Source: Emydura subglobosa
Lineage: Eukaryota > Chordata > Testudines > Chelidae
NCBI GenBank assembly: GCA_007922225.1
Contig: ML679974.1
Span: 3,089,105 to 3,153,104, forward strand
Length of the DNA stretch: 64,000 nt
Direction of reading: 5' to 3'
The notes under the pieces are model-generated. The model saw only the letters and a program-made list of their open reading frames with translations. It was not told the DNA's origin and did no database searches. Numbering within the stretch: the first letter of the stretch is position 1; every line of letters starts with the position of its first letter. The translations under genes and the position numbers were made by a program. Of this stretch, positions 1 through 12,239 are shown piece by piece.

Positions 1-335
1 GGGACACCATTTGGAACCTCAGTTTCTTGAGATATTTGTTGAGGCGACAAAGGTCCAGGATGGACCATACACTTCCCCCTGGGTCTTCGGGACTAGGAAA
101 TATCAAGAGTAAAACCCCTTCCCTCTTAGGTCGCGAGGAACATCCTCTATAGCCCCACACATAGGAAGGCTTGCACCTCCTGGGCGAGAAGCTGTTTGTG
201 AGAAGGGTTCTTGAAGAGGGACGAGTGGAGGGTGGCAGAGCAGGGCTGGATGAAAATTGGAGGATGTAACCCATTGTTCTTAATGGCTAGGAACCTTCTT
301 TCATTGTACTGACATATTGTGTGTCCACTTACTTC
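1..335 (-). pseudogene. DIRS-like reverse transcriptase fragment (element E), cut by window edge
   Basis: On the minus strand, translation from about 341 down to 1 gives a decayed RT N-terminal segment. It contains LHSSLFKNPSHKQLLAQEV, matching the segment DPTHEQLLIQEVNSLL of element D in this window, and, after a frame change, WSILDLCRLNKYLKKLRF, matching the RPILDLRRLNRFIRRIRF segment of D. The order and spacing agree with the RT of DIRS-type elements. Stops and a frameshift separate the two blocks, so it is a relic. The element must continue beyond position 1. It runs antisense to the four other DIRS copies and to the host exon. A gypsy-type RT is a weaker alternative because the same RPILDLR block occurs there. 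Confidence 0.65.
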
Positions 336-1583
336 CAACAAGCCCTAATAACTCCTTAACAACATCTAAGGCAAGGAGTGGCTGTGCTTAACGAGAGAGA
401 GAGGAGTTGAGAAGGTTGGAGGGGGTTTTTCTTGTTGTTTAGAGGAGTTAAGTTATTTCAAACCTTTAATTAAACCTTGAGGAGTTGGATTTTGAACTTG
501 ACTGCATGGTAAGACTTCAGTGGTCTATTTTATTGGATCACCAGAAGAGAAATGTGTTTATTGACTATTCTATGAACATCTGGAACTGTTGCCTTTACCA
601 CCTTATTTCTTTCCCTTACAAAATAATAAAATTCCTGTCTTGAGTCAATCTGATACTCTGCAATATATTGATAAATATATTTGTTTGGTTTAATTTGACT
701 TTGTGTTATGGGAGAGAAACAAAAAATGATAACTTTGTGAATCAGGGATTTGAAAATGTAGTTAAAATGCAAGTTCAGTGTCCATTTTGTATATTGTATA
801 AAACCATACCATTTTGATGTGCCTTGTGTGCGGGCCACAAATGTATTTTATCAGCATTATCAATTACTTCACAGTGTGCTTGAATGCAGCACGTGTTTTT
901 CTTTAGTAGGCAACTGAGAGCAGTACATTAGCTGAAACTAGTATGTTTGCAAATCATCACACTATGGCCTCTTCCAAAGATCTTTGTATGTTTCTCAGGC
1001 TTGCCATGAAATGTCAGTGCAGTTGTTTCAAATCAATATAGAAATAGATTAATAACTCTCCTAATACTTTGGTGTGGAATTGCAAACCCATTTGTGGCTT
1101 TTATTTGTCACATAGTTGTTGATAGATTATTAGGTGTAATTTCATCTAGACAATACTTCCTTGTCCTATGGCAGATTTTTTTTTTTTTTTTTTTTACTTT
1201 TGCAGTACTTTGAAAAAGGTGGCTGTCTTACAGCAAACCCACACAAATAAAATAACTGCAAACTCTAAATATAGTGCTCAGTGAAAATGTACTTCATTTT
1301 TCCCCTAAGAAATTATGGTCCAATACAAAATATGAGCAAATTGCTTGTCCCAAGAACACACTGTGGCCTACTTACTAAATTTGATAATACAAAAGGTGCA
1401 TGAAAGAGAGAGAACAAGCTGTTAATCCAATCAATGATACTGTTGTTCATATGTTTCAAAATATTCACTGCATTGTGAGATTTCTCTAGGCTACACATTC
1501 TTACTGACAAACTGGATGCTGGTGGGTAAAATGAACTGTCTCTTTTTCCTTTCAAAATTATTTTTTTTTTTAAATAACATATC
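336..1583. other. AT-rich intronic DNA, no gene seen
   Basis: Only short chance open frames occur, with no recognisable domain or splice-bounded exon. A T-tract lies near 1173-1195 and another near 1560-1571. Confidence 0.5.
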
Positions 1584-1695
1584 CAGGGGTCAAGGTGGGT
1601 GAGCTAATATCTTTTATTGGACCGACTTCTGTTGGTGAGAGAGAAAAGCTTTCAAGCTTACACAGAACTCTTCTTCAAGTCTAGGTCATCATACA
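1584..1695 (-). mobile_element. Penelope-like element 3' tail fragment
   Basis: Read on the minus strand, this stretch has the layout CTTGAAGAA, a short pairing stem, then GAAAGCTT (1646-1680). It is followed by a CAACAGAAGTCGGTCCAATA block and a polyadenylation-like AATAAAAGAT. The same CTGAAGAA-stem-GAAAGCTT layout occurs directly after the GIY-YIG coding fragment at 34366-34902 and in the palindrome at 51778-51994, which is why I assign it to the PLE tail type. It has no coding part. The family assignment is from similarity of layout and from memory of such tails in reptile genomes. Confidence 0.5.
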
Positions 1696-2689
1696 CATAA
1701 TTAATGGTCCATTTTCTAATACACTCATCTGTGGTTAGATGGATTTTTTTCTTTGTCCAGTATACACACAATTTGACTGATACTTCTCAGGATAATATCA
1801 CAACACTGAAAACACGTACAGTGAAAACAACCAGACATTTATTATCAAAGGCTAAGATTTAAGAGTTAGTGAATAAGGATAATAGAAACAGAAATGGTTA
1901 CTTTAAAAAACTAAAACATAAAATGAAAAATTGGGTCTACACTTAATACCATAGATTTCCTCCAAAGGGTTTAGTCTTTTCCAGTTCTTGCTGGTTTTCA
2001 GTCAACCAACATCCAAGCATTTATGAACATCCCCCTCTCTTCAAAGGATTTCTTCAGTGAATGGATACAGGATGACTCCCCTGTGGTTTTCTTCTTGGTG
2101 TGCTGGCTCCAAGTTGCCTTCACATCTTTGATTGATTCCATATGAAAAATGGAGTTTCCATTCTATTGGTTTAGAATACTTAATCTGCACCTGAGCCAAG
2201 GCAGACAGGTGAATCTATATCCCTGTGGCAAAACCTGTTTATCTATCATGCCTGGGACTTGGATTTTAAAACATCTTTCAGTACACTTACACAATTCCTT
2301 AAGTATCACCCGTATGTACATCTTGCAATAATTATTAAAATCAGCATCAGATAAGCTTTTATTAGATACCTCACTTGACCCTCTTTGAATAAATACTATA
2401 AAAGCAATATGTTGGGTATAGTGAGTTTGTCAGGAGTTATTACAGAACAGTGAGTCCTATACCAGTTGGCATTGAAGGGTTTTAGGGTCACAATAATTTT
2501 AGTCATAAATTTTGAAGCAGTGTGTCTTTTATTGAATAGTGGTAAAAACAAACTGAATTCAATTAACAGTTAGGAGCTAATTATAAAGGTGGGCTAAATT
2601 TTTTTCATGGTGCTACAAACTGTTGGTGTTTATCAGTCATTATGTTTATGTAATGTTCCAGGGAACTTTTCAATACAAAGTAAATACCA
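1696..2689. other. Intronic DNA, no gene seen
   Basis: AT-rich sequence without a supported ORF. The 60-residue frame at 2149-2331 has no recognisable similarity and lacks splice context. Confidence 0.45.
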
Positions 2690-2738
2690 GGGGGGGCCCC
2701 CCCCCCCCCCCCCCCAAAAAAAAAAAAAAAAAAAAAAA
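2690..2738. repeat. G7-C19-A23 homopolymer tract
   Basis: Seven G (2690-2696), nineteen C (2697-2715) and twenty-three A (2716-2738) follow each other with no interruption. Such a tract is prone to polymerase slippage and to assembly or base-call error, so its exact length should not be trusted. Confidence 0.95.
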
Positions 2739-5700
2739 CTTTATCCACAGCTGCCATGATTGAGGCAGATTATCAAAGGCACACAGAACAATGGCTAAAT
2801 GGATGTATCATGTACATCTTATGTTTAATCATAATATTATTTTAATCATGATATCTGAAACACCAATAAATTATGTATTACGTTTCTACAATCTGGAATG
2901 TTGCATGGAACATCTATTATGTGACAGCAAATGCTATGTAATTATATATAGCAGGAAAATGAAAGAATAGATACAGCAATCCATGGAAAACAGCATGCAA
3001 TCAATAGCATAAAGTGTTCTTTAAAAAGTCAAGTTCAAGGCAAACACCAGCTGTCCGAGGTACCAAGAATCCACAATACAAATAATTAGCAATAGCGGGC
3101 ATCTGTATAGCCACTCACGCGTGCTCCATAGAGACTTGCCAGCCATTGTAAAGAAGTGCTTTCAAGGCTAGAACCATTCTTGACAATTACTAATCTGACA
3201 GTGGTGACTGTCTCTTACAGCACTGAGGATGAGTATACTTGACTGAATGTCACTAAGGAACAGTTATAATTGCTTTTCTCTTTTCAAGTCTTTTCTGCCC
3301 AACAATAAACCCTGCTTTCTTTTCCCTTTGGCCAGCTCCCTTATAGTTTTCAGTTCTTGCTAATTTTATTTTTTTGGTTGTTTATTTGGAGATTCTATCC
3401 ACCGTATGCCATTTTCTTTTATAAATAAATAAATAATCCTCCTATGAGTAGGGAGGTTTTTAAGTTGTTTTGCTTTTTGTTTATACAAACTTTACAGACC
3501 TTTAATTGTTTTCATGTAGATCCTTGTAAAATTGATTTTAATCTTGGCAGTGGCTGAATTCATGAGGCTTTGTTGCAAATATTTGATTTATACTAAAGGT
3601 CTTTCATTTTTGTGGAATTTCTTTATTTGGTTTCATGGCAAATATTCAAAAAACATCCTGCCATTACTTACAGGGTATGTCAACCCTTGGAAAATGCATT
3701 GTGTTAGAAAATGTTTTGACTAATATGATTTTAAACACAACCTTGTACCTACTGTGAACAATGACAGTGTAGTTTCCTTGCAAACTGCTGGAGAAGTGCC
3801 TCATGCTGATGGTTATGATGCATGCAATTTAGAATTTCCTGAAGCTGACAAATCCAGTTACTATACACACCTGGAGACAGACATTATCTAAATGAGGAGC
3901 ATCAATTTTAGGTACTGGAGATGAGATCTAGATTCCAATCAGGTCAATGACAAAACTCCCATTGACATCAATAGGGATAGGATTTCACTCTACATATGCA
4001 GCAGTTGGTTAAAAATGGCCAGTGGTTACTGTGTGTGGCCACAAAGAAGATATGATGGAGTATACAGGTCTTTTGATCTCCCCATACAGGACCTCCCAGT
4101 ATTGCTGCACCTGCCTCAATAGTGTCTGTATAAAGATGATCCATTGAGCCGGATGGCAGTCTGTGGTTTTAACTCCCCAAAAAGATTCATGTAGTTACCA
4201 TAGGAAGGCAGTCCCAGCTGGGACCTAATGAGTTGCAGCTGATAATAGTGCCTCAGTGCCTTGTAGGTGCTGTGTTATTCCCAAAGGAGTGAGAGGGAAG
4301 TTGCTGATCAGAAGCCAGATTCAGGAGCTTTGTGGAAACATAAGCACGGCTCTAATTGCTGGTTCATATATTTTAATTTTAGACTTTTCTGGTTATGAGG
4401 ATAAATGGAAGGATGCAGCAGCCATAGACTTTTGCCAACCTTTTGTTACTCCGGTTAAATCAGGACTCCTGAAATAGACCTGGAGCACCAAGAAGTTGTT
4501 TTTGGTCCTCCTGTGAATTTTGTCTTTAGCTGTTCAGGTACAGGACCTGTCACTATAGGGTTTTTCATTTGAAAACTGTGCAGCACAGTTCTGCAGTCTG
4601 GCTGTACAAATTGTGAGAGACAAATAAAAAAAATGTACAAATGATCAGTGAGAATTTCCTTTCATTTTGCACAGAAAAATATTAAAAAATAGATGGAATC
4701 CAATTGCATTGATTTATCAAGGTAGTTGTGTAGGAGGAGGAAGAAACATGTTGGTGCTGAATACATTAAGGAAATAGTTCAAAGGCCATTTTATCTGCAT
4801 GTATATATATTATTTCAGTTGTGCATTGAAGGATCTATAAATACACTGACTTGCTTCTTTGGTGGTGGTCTGAAATCTTTGTGCCCTGCTTTGTGTATGA
4901 CAAATCATTTTTGATAAATATAAATTATATTGTATATACCTGACACAGGAGGGTTTATTGCACACTCTAATATGTAATCTACCAATGTACAGTTCCCAAA
5001 GTGTTTTGAATTGAAAAGGACTGTACTGTATTTTCTTTTGTTTGTTTTGTAGTTAATAAAATCAGTTTCTTGTATTTAGAAAGCAGGAGTAACAAAAATG
5101 AAGTAGTGAATAGTCACTTTAAGTATATTTATGGGAAATGATTATAGTTGTTTGAATAGTAACTAAATAATTAGAAAATTGGGATTTTGAAAACAGTTTT
5201 AAATTTTTTGTCCTCGGTTGGAGTGTCATTTAATGCAGCAATAAAATAATTCTTTGACTGTAGATTGTGCAGTCTTTATGACCAAATTATCCTAAGACTG
5301 AAACGGAAGATAACTTTTATTTTAATTATTATTATTTGATGTTGGCCAAATGATAAAGATATAACTACTACTGAAGTATTATACCTTTAGGGGTTATTGC
5401 AATGTATTTGATTTCATTTGTCTGACACTTAAAAGATTCTTAAGTAATTTGTTCTTAATCTGATAGTGAAGGACAAATTGACATCATTCTGCTTTCAAAT
5501 AACACTGCAGCAGAGTTAGAAGCGCTTTCATAATAGGGGGCAGAGGGATCGCGCGAGCCTGTGTCAGCCGTATTAAATATCTTACAGTTTTGCATTTGTA
5601 GAAAGGAAATCACATGGCTTTTTGTATAAAATATTAAGGTATGGTTAATGGTGGTCTCTTCCCTGATGGCAGCTTGGCTTCACTCCCACCTTGAACAGTG

Positions 5701-5844
5701 GCCATTTTGAAAAGGGGTGTCTTCCTGAAGGAAACCTCTAACCTCACTCACATTGAGAACAATGAGAAATAGCAGCAGTTCTTTGTGAAATTACCTGAAG
5801 AAATACTTCCTTCTTCAACAGAGCGTATCTGATGGAATATACAT
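2739..5844. other. AT-rich intronic DNA, no gene seen
   Basis: No coding exon, RNA gene or clear repeat end could be supported. The open frames at 3532-3723, 4256-4477 and 4726-4914 look like chance frames in AT-rich sequence. Confidence 0.45.
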
Positions 5845-6740
5845 GTTCATGTGTTGTTGTAATAATCTTTGTACAAGATATGCCTTGTGAGGTTTCATTT
5901 AAAACTCATAACTTGCTGATCAGTAATATCATGGTAAAGTGCATATAGCAACATTATATGTAAAGTTATGAGCATAAATTGAAATCATTACTGAAGTATG
6001 CTTCCCAGATAAATCTAGGAAGTGGTTAAATCAGTTTCTCAAAGACAAAGGGCAAACTGAGACCCCAGCCAGGTGTTAACAAAGCTAATGGGCCATTATC
6101 TACCAAATGGCCAGTCTTTGGCAAGGAAGAGGAGTAGGGACAAAGAGATCTGCATCTTACAAAGAAATAGCATGGAGTCGTCTTCTTCCAGCAGACTCTC
6201 TTGTCTCCTGGTTCTCAGCTGGAAATGTTTTTCAAAGAGGGACTAACAAACTACAAAAAGGGAGAGCAAACACTCCAAGATCCCCCGCCCCCTTCTCTCT
6301 GTGCCTATCTCATTGTCCACATCTGAGAAGACAAAGGAAATACCCATTGGATTCTGGAGGAGGAGTCCTGACCTGAAGCGTTTGGAAGTGTGTAGTGAGA
6401 AACTTTGCTTTGAATCTAATATAGTTTAAGTTAGGAACAAGAAGGATTTTTTGTAACCACTTCTGAGTTTTATGCCTCATTTCTTATACTCACTATCTAT
6501 CTCTTTGTAGTTAATAAACTTGTTTTAATGTTTTATCTAACTCAGTGTTTAAGTTAAAGTGTCTGGGTAACTCTATTAAAGATAACAAGCTAATATATTA
6601 TTCCCTTAAGGAATAATGGATTTAATATATTTGTACTGTCCTGGAGAGGGCTGGACAGTACAAGACATACATTTTTGGACTTGGTTTTCAGAGGACTTGT
6701 TCTTAGCACTTTCTGAAAGTCAGGCATCTTTATGGAGCCT
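5845..6740 (+). repeat. Long interspersed repeat, probably LTR-type
   Basis: The segment runs from the TTCATGTGTTGTTGTAATAA block through TAGTTAATAAACTTGTTTTA (near 6507) to GGAGAGGGCTGGACAGTACA (near 6645). I recognise this order of blocks as a dispersed repeat common in turtle genomes. An AATAAA signal sits in the middle part. I cannot see clear TG...CA ends or a target duplication, so the class (LTR or internal region) is uncertain. The 89-residue frame inside it is not a gene I can support. Confidence 0.4.
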
Positions 6741-8839
6741 CAATTTGGATACCCCAAAATGGAAGCATTCAAAATCACTAGGCACTTTTGCAAGCCTTGG
6801 CCAAACCTATAATAATATATGAAGTCTTTACACCTAGGTAATGAATACTTCATACAACAAAAGACTGCATTTCAGAGGTCTTTTAAAATGCAGTCATAAA
6901 AAAATGGTACATGAGGTTTATCTACTAATTCAGTTCTATTAAATGTTCATATGGATAAGAGTGAATCAAAGAACGTTGAATCTTTTAAATATCTTGTTAC
7001 TGGATTACAAAATTTAAGACAAAATGTAATGGAAGAGTGAGGAAATGGGATGATAATCTAAAATGCAGTGCTTCATCAATGAAAACATAGCAATTCAAAA
7101 GATAAATGTTATTTGTAGTTAACACTCTTATGGGAGCATGTGTTTAAAACCAATATAGTAATAAAGCAAAAAGCTAATATGTAGGAAATAAAGATATATG
7201 ACTTTTCACAAAAGCAAGTGATCAATTACTTAAGAGTCTCCCTTTATATTTTATTAATTCAGTAACTAACATAATAACTAATGCTTGAACATGCCTTCAA
7301 TGAAGATTAATGTATCCACAGGCAAAAGACTCCCTCAGTGATTCATTTTTTGTACCACAGCTAATGTGAAAGATATACTCACTGTGATTCAGAACCAGTT
7401 TTAGGTTTTTAGTTTTATTTTTTCAGGGAAGCTTTTTCAAATATATCACACTGCTGGTACTCCCTTCAGATGGTTAACATTGTGAAGGACTACCCCTTTT
7501 AAAAAGAACACCTTCCTTGAGATTAAAGTGATTGTTCCTCAAATATTGGCTCACCATGAAAATGTTCACAACACCAAATTTCCCTTTAAAATAGAATCAT
7601 GCTAGGAGAGACACCCACTGGAGAACTTTTATTCTTTGGGAGGAGCGTCTGCAAGAACATTTTGAATTCCCTAAAAACTACTCATTATTAGTGAAGGAGG
7701 TTCAGAGACTCTTATAAAAAGAAACTGTCCTTTAGTGTCCCTGTGAATTTGAACTTTCATGTGGTATCAACCTGTCTTCATTGGAAACTGATGATTTTCT
7801 CAGTTAAAAATACCTTTACAAAGCTGTTCCTTGTCAACCTCTATACTGCTGGTGGAGAATCATAGCCTAAATACGGCAATTTCAGTATCACTCAGATGGA
7901 CCTCTGTAGCTCCTAATTACAGCATGAATACTTCTAAATACACAGGGCATGGAAAAGTCTTTACAGCATGACTAACTTCTGAGTACACAGGGCATGAAAA
8001 AGGGGCAGTGGTATGCATAAAATATGTAAAAGGTATAATAAAGTCTGTGTCTACATTTAGTAATACATAGGGAAATTAACTAATTTTATTCCAATAAACT
8101 TTTTTCTACTCAAATAATAAAAACTGCAAAAGCAATTTAGTAGAAATAGATTAGACGTAGCCTGTCATATTCCCAGAGAAGAGAATACAAAAATGGAGGA
8201 TGGTGGCCTCAGAGGGCCAAATGATCTTTACTTGCTAAAATTTTCAGTTTGTTGTGTCTAATATGCTCATTTACATATCAGTAAGACCATGGAGTCTTCA
8301 GACAGCAAATGCTGCAGCACAAAAAAGTCTCCCTTACTTAGATTCTACATTCATCTTTAAGCAGCTCTAACACTAAGGAAAGTCGCAATGATGTAAGGAG
8401 TTTCAAAGGCTTCAAGCAAAATAGCATTATAAAGGTTTTGTAAAATATGATACAAAAATATCACAGGTAGTTCTGTAGCTGAATATTTTAAGTCATGTTT
8501 AATTTTTCAGTTTTTATAATAAGAATAAAATCCAAATGACCTTTTTTGCCATATCTGATGTAACACATTACTTTCCTTTCTTTTTATGACCTTGAAATAT
8601 CTTTTTCACTTATACTGAATTAAAATGTAAATTCTAAATCTCTCCAAACATTACAAGAAATGCAGCTGTAGATAAAAAGCCCTAGCAAAATGAAGTCATA
8701 ATTAAAAGATATTCAGCAAATTAAAGAACTGAATTACCTGTCACACACCATCACAGGGGCAAAGTGGTACATGTGGTGTTTGCTGAAATTACTTTTATTA
8801 GTAATTAAACTACTCAAATAGGGAAAAGAAAATTTCAAA
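6741..8839. other. AT-rich intronic DNA, no gene seen
   Basis: No supported coding or repeat feature. Composition is strongly AT-rich with many short A/T runs. Confidence 0.45.
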
Positions 8840-8844
8840 ATTAC

Positions 8845-9641
8845 TGTTAGGGATGCTCTGTCCCCTCTCAGTTCCCAGACACAGTTTGCCGGAAGGCAAC
8901 AGTCCTGAGTCCAGTCTGCAGGCATTCCACAATGGGTTTATTGGGAATTACACTGAGAATCTTAAAACCATAACCGTACCTCCAAGCCCTTCACACAAAT
9001 CAGGCTTATTTCTCTATATGCTGATAGAGTTCCCTTCCCCTCCATATATGCCCGCAGAACTTCCCTGACCATGGTTATGTACGCTGACAAAACTCCCTCT
9101 CCCCCTCCTCCTTGATATTCTTAACTATTCCTGTAGGCACACCCCTTCCAGTATATGGTCATATTCTGTTTTGGGGGATCTGGGGGCTTTAGTACAACCC
9201 CTTTTGTACCACATGGGAGGGGCAGGGAGTGGGGTCATATTTTGGCCATGGTCAGTTTATAGACCTATGTTTCCTTTTAACACCTTCTTTCACCTCCTTG
9301 GCTTTCTGAGCCGGTTGCTTGGCCTTGCTCTGGAGATTGTCTTGAAGAGGAGTCAGAGCTTTCCCTCATTTGTGTATTTATATATCACACCTTCACTACA
9401 CTTTGAAACATTTTAACTATATCCCTTATTTTTTCTACAGTAATTAAAAAAAAAAAAACATCTTATTGCGGGCAGGCAAAAGGAACACTCTATGTCTTTG
9501 TTCTTTGCCAACATGTATCTCAGAGTCTTTAGCTTTCAGGCAAGCTCGCAGGCCCCAAAAGCAGGCCCAGAATACCATCTCAGGCAGATACACAGGCCTA
9601 AATACTTATACAAATTTAAATTATGTAATTTTACCCTAACA
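8845..9641 (-). mobile_element. Solo LTR (797 bp), minus orientation
   Basis: The element begins TGTTAGGG and ends CCCTAACA, an 8-bp perfect inverted repeat with the TG...CA ends of an LTR. Flanks attac (8840-8844) and tttac (9642-9646) agree at four of five bases, consistent with a decayed 5-bp target duplication. On the minus strand a TATATAAATA box lies near 9374-9384 and an AATAAA signal at about 8937-8942, followed by roughly 90 bp of U5-like sequence to the end. No internal retroviral or gypsy coding sequence adjoins, so it is a solo LTR. Whether it is endogenous-retroviral or gypsy-type cannot be told from the LTR alone. Confidence 0.7.
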
Positions 9642-9646
9642 TTTAC

Positions 9647-10409
9647 CAACATTCTGGATTAGGAAGAGTCTTTGACTAGATAAGTTTCAGAATTATAACA
9701 TTTTACTTTGAATCCTTTAATATTTAACAGTTTTAGCTACTGAAAATTAAAAGCGATAGTGTTTTTTGATCACAACATTTGGCTTTCCTGATAATTGTGG
9801 TAATCTAATTAATCTAATCTAATCTAGCTACAAGATTCTAAATATAGAGGTTCATTTTGTAGCTCTGCCAGCCCAATAACAAATTTTAAAAATAGCAACT
9901 TTGACTTTGTTAATTATTGTTACTGGTGCTGGTGCATAAACCATGTTTTCCCTGGGAAAGACCATGGGTGCATTGGAGATATTTACATTTTATTCAATAC
10001 ACTGGTGTTTTTAAAGACCAAAACCAGGCAAAAACTCAAACAGATACTTCTGAAACTATGTCTAAAATTTTCAAATCTAGGTTTGTAAATTAGGCACCTA
10101 ATTAGAAGTAACCTGGCTTTCTAAAGGTGCTGAACAACCCCAGCTCCCACTAATTTCAGTTTATTTCAGACTTCTCTCTTCAGGATAAATATTCAAAATG
10201 ATTGTTTTGAGTTTTAGACACATAATGTATTTTTATTTTAAAGCACCACACAATTTGCTAATATTTACCAATTTAAATTTATTATAAATATTTTTGGATT
10301 TTTTCTACATTTTTAAATATATTAATTTTAGTTATAACAGAATATAAAGTATACAGTGCTCACTTTATATTATTTTTGTTTACAGTGTTTTCACTGTAAA
10401 AATCTACAA
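9647..10409. other. Intronic DNA, no gene seen
   Basis: AT-rich, with a short local AATCTAATCT tandem repeat near 9803-9826. No coding evidence. Confidence 0.45.
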
Positions 10410-10995
10410 GTCGAAGCATGAAAGGGCATACAAATGTTTAGCCTATCCGGCATGTAAATACCATGCTATGCTGGCTACAACAGTACCATGCAAATGCTTG
10501 TTCTCATTTTCAGGTGATGTAAATAAGAAGTGGGCAGCATTATCTTCCGTAAATGTAAACAAACTTGTTAGTCTTAGCAATTGGCTTAACAAGAAGTAGG
10601 ACTGAGTGTACTTGTAGGCTCCAAAATTTTACATTGTTTTGTTTTTGAGTGCAGTTATGTAAAAAAACAAAAAATTCTACATTTGTAAGTTGCACTTTCA
10701 TGTTGCACTACAGTACATGTATGAGATGAATGGAAAAATACTATTTTTCATTTTTTTTACAGTGCATATATTTGTAATAAAAATAATACAAAGTCAGCAC
10801 TGTACACTTTGTATTCTGTGTTGTAACTGAAATCAATATATTTGAAAATGTAGTAAAACATCCACAAATATTTATAATAAAATTTAATTTGTATTCTATT
10901 ATTGATTAACAGTGCGATTAAAACTGTGATTAATCATGATTTTTAAAATTTAATTAATTTTTTTTGGCGTTAATTGCTTGTTAACTGGGATTAAT
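10410..10995. repeat. AT-rich interspersed repeat with a palindromic GATTAATC end
   Basis: The stretch contains blocks I recognise from a dispersed turtle repeat (AAATAAGAAGTGGGCAGCAT, ACAAGAAGTAGGACTGAGTG, GTACACTTTGTATTCTGTGT). It finishes in a cluster of GATTAA/TTAATC units (10904-11000) that can fold on itself. It has no coding capacity. A DNA-transposon-derived origin is possible because of the palindromic end, but I could not define the opposite terminus. Confidence 0.4.
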
Positions 10996-12100
10996 TGGCA
11001 GCTCTACTGAAAACATGAAAGGCTTAATCTATGGGCGTATTCATGTAGCGAAAATTTAGTAGTGATGATTCATGTGTGTACATCACAGATTACATGACTT
11101 GGTTCTTAGAGACGTACAGTTGACTTATAATAAGGTCTATAAGAGAAGTACAATTGGGCTCTTATCAAGTATGTATGCCATTGTTTTTTCCTTTGACCCA
11201 CATATATGATCGAACTCAAAATACATGTCTAAAAGTTTTCTAAATCAAATTCCTAAAGAAAGAAAAAGAGTATTAAATTAAATGCATTTATGGCAAATAC
11301 CAACAATCTAGTCTCTAAAATTATCTAGAAAAGATTAAAATGTTTGGGATATGTTAAGAATGAAGCCAAAATGACTGACATGTGCCATTGGGTAGCTGAA
11401 GGAACATGCAAAAGGCAGTGACAAAGGGAATCCCTTCATCAAACACTACAGAGAGAGGGAAAACTGAAGAGGCTTAATATAGAGGACGTGCAAAGAGTGG
11501 CCCAGGGTAAACAGAGATGATGGAGTCTTGTTTGTGTCCTAAGTGACATCTGATGGCATGGGAAGGATTTTGATTATATCTACTGGTAGAGCACATAGGG
11601 AGTGTGATTGGCCTGTTGTAACTCGAGCTCTGAAATTTGTTGTTGATTTCATAAGAAATGTCTCTTTATCCATAAGCCATATAAATCGCAAATCAAGCGT
11701 TTTTATTTCTATCCTTGTTTACCTGGAAAACGCCTCTTAGAAAGGTTATCATGATGAATTGTATGTTAATGAAGCCATTTTTTCCTCTTCAAACTAGTTT
11801 GAAGAGGGAAAAATGGCTAGTGTGAAAGAACAGAGGTCTTCCACAGTTCCTCCACAATTAAGATAAAGGCATGCGTGTTGCTACAATGATGGTATTTCTG
11901 TTCATGATCTAAATATTTCTCTTGACAAAGTATATGGCATGCATTTTCTTTGTCTTGTCAGCATACACAGACATATAAGTAGCAAACATTTTAAAATTAA
12001 TGCCAAAGCTTTACATTTGTCTAAGTCAAAAAGTTTGTTTTTGTGAATATTAGGCAAATCCAGGAGAAGCTCATAAAGCACTTGACACATTAATTGATTA
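10996..12100. other. Intronic DNA, no gene seen
   Basis: No supported feature. A short inverted repeat (ccatttttcc...ggaaaaatgg, about 11774-11816) is present. Confidence 0.4.
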
Positions 12101-12104
12101 AACC

Positions 12105-12200
12105 AGAGAAAAACTCTGTGAGATAGGTACTAGTCCCCATTTTATGAATTGTGAAAACTGAGGCTTATTAATACTTAATTATTTAACCAAAGTCAGGAAG
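12105..12200 (+). repeat. MIR-type SINE fragment
   Basis: The order CTCTGTGAGATAGGTACTAGTC, CCCATTTTATGAATTGTGAAAACTGAGGC is the 3' CORE/LINE-like part of MIR elements, in which the usual text is a tally of GTAGGTACTA, CCCATTTTACAGA and AAACTGAGGC. The fragment is diverged and truncated at both ends. Confidence 0.6.
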
Positions 12201-12239
12201 AACATCTGCCCTCTGGAGTAATTATGTTGATGGAAGAGC

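Noticed and set aside
10900..11000. An origin or terminator palindrome in the GATTAA cluster
   Set aside because: It is the end of an interspersed repeat, and AT-rich dyads of this type are common in such repeats.
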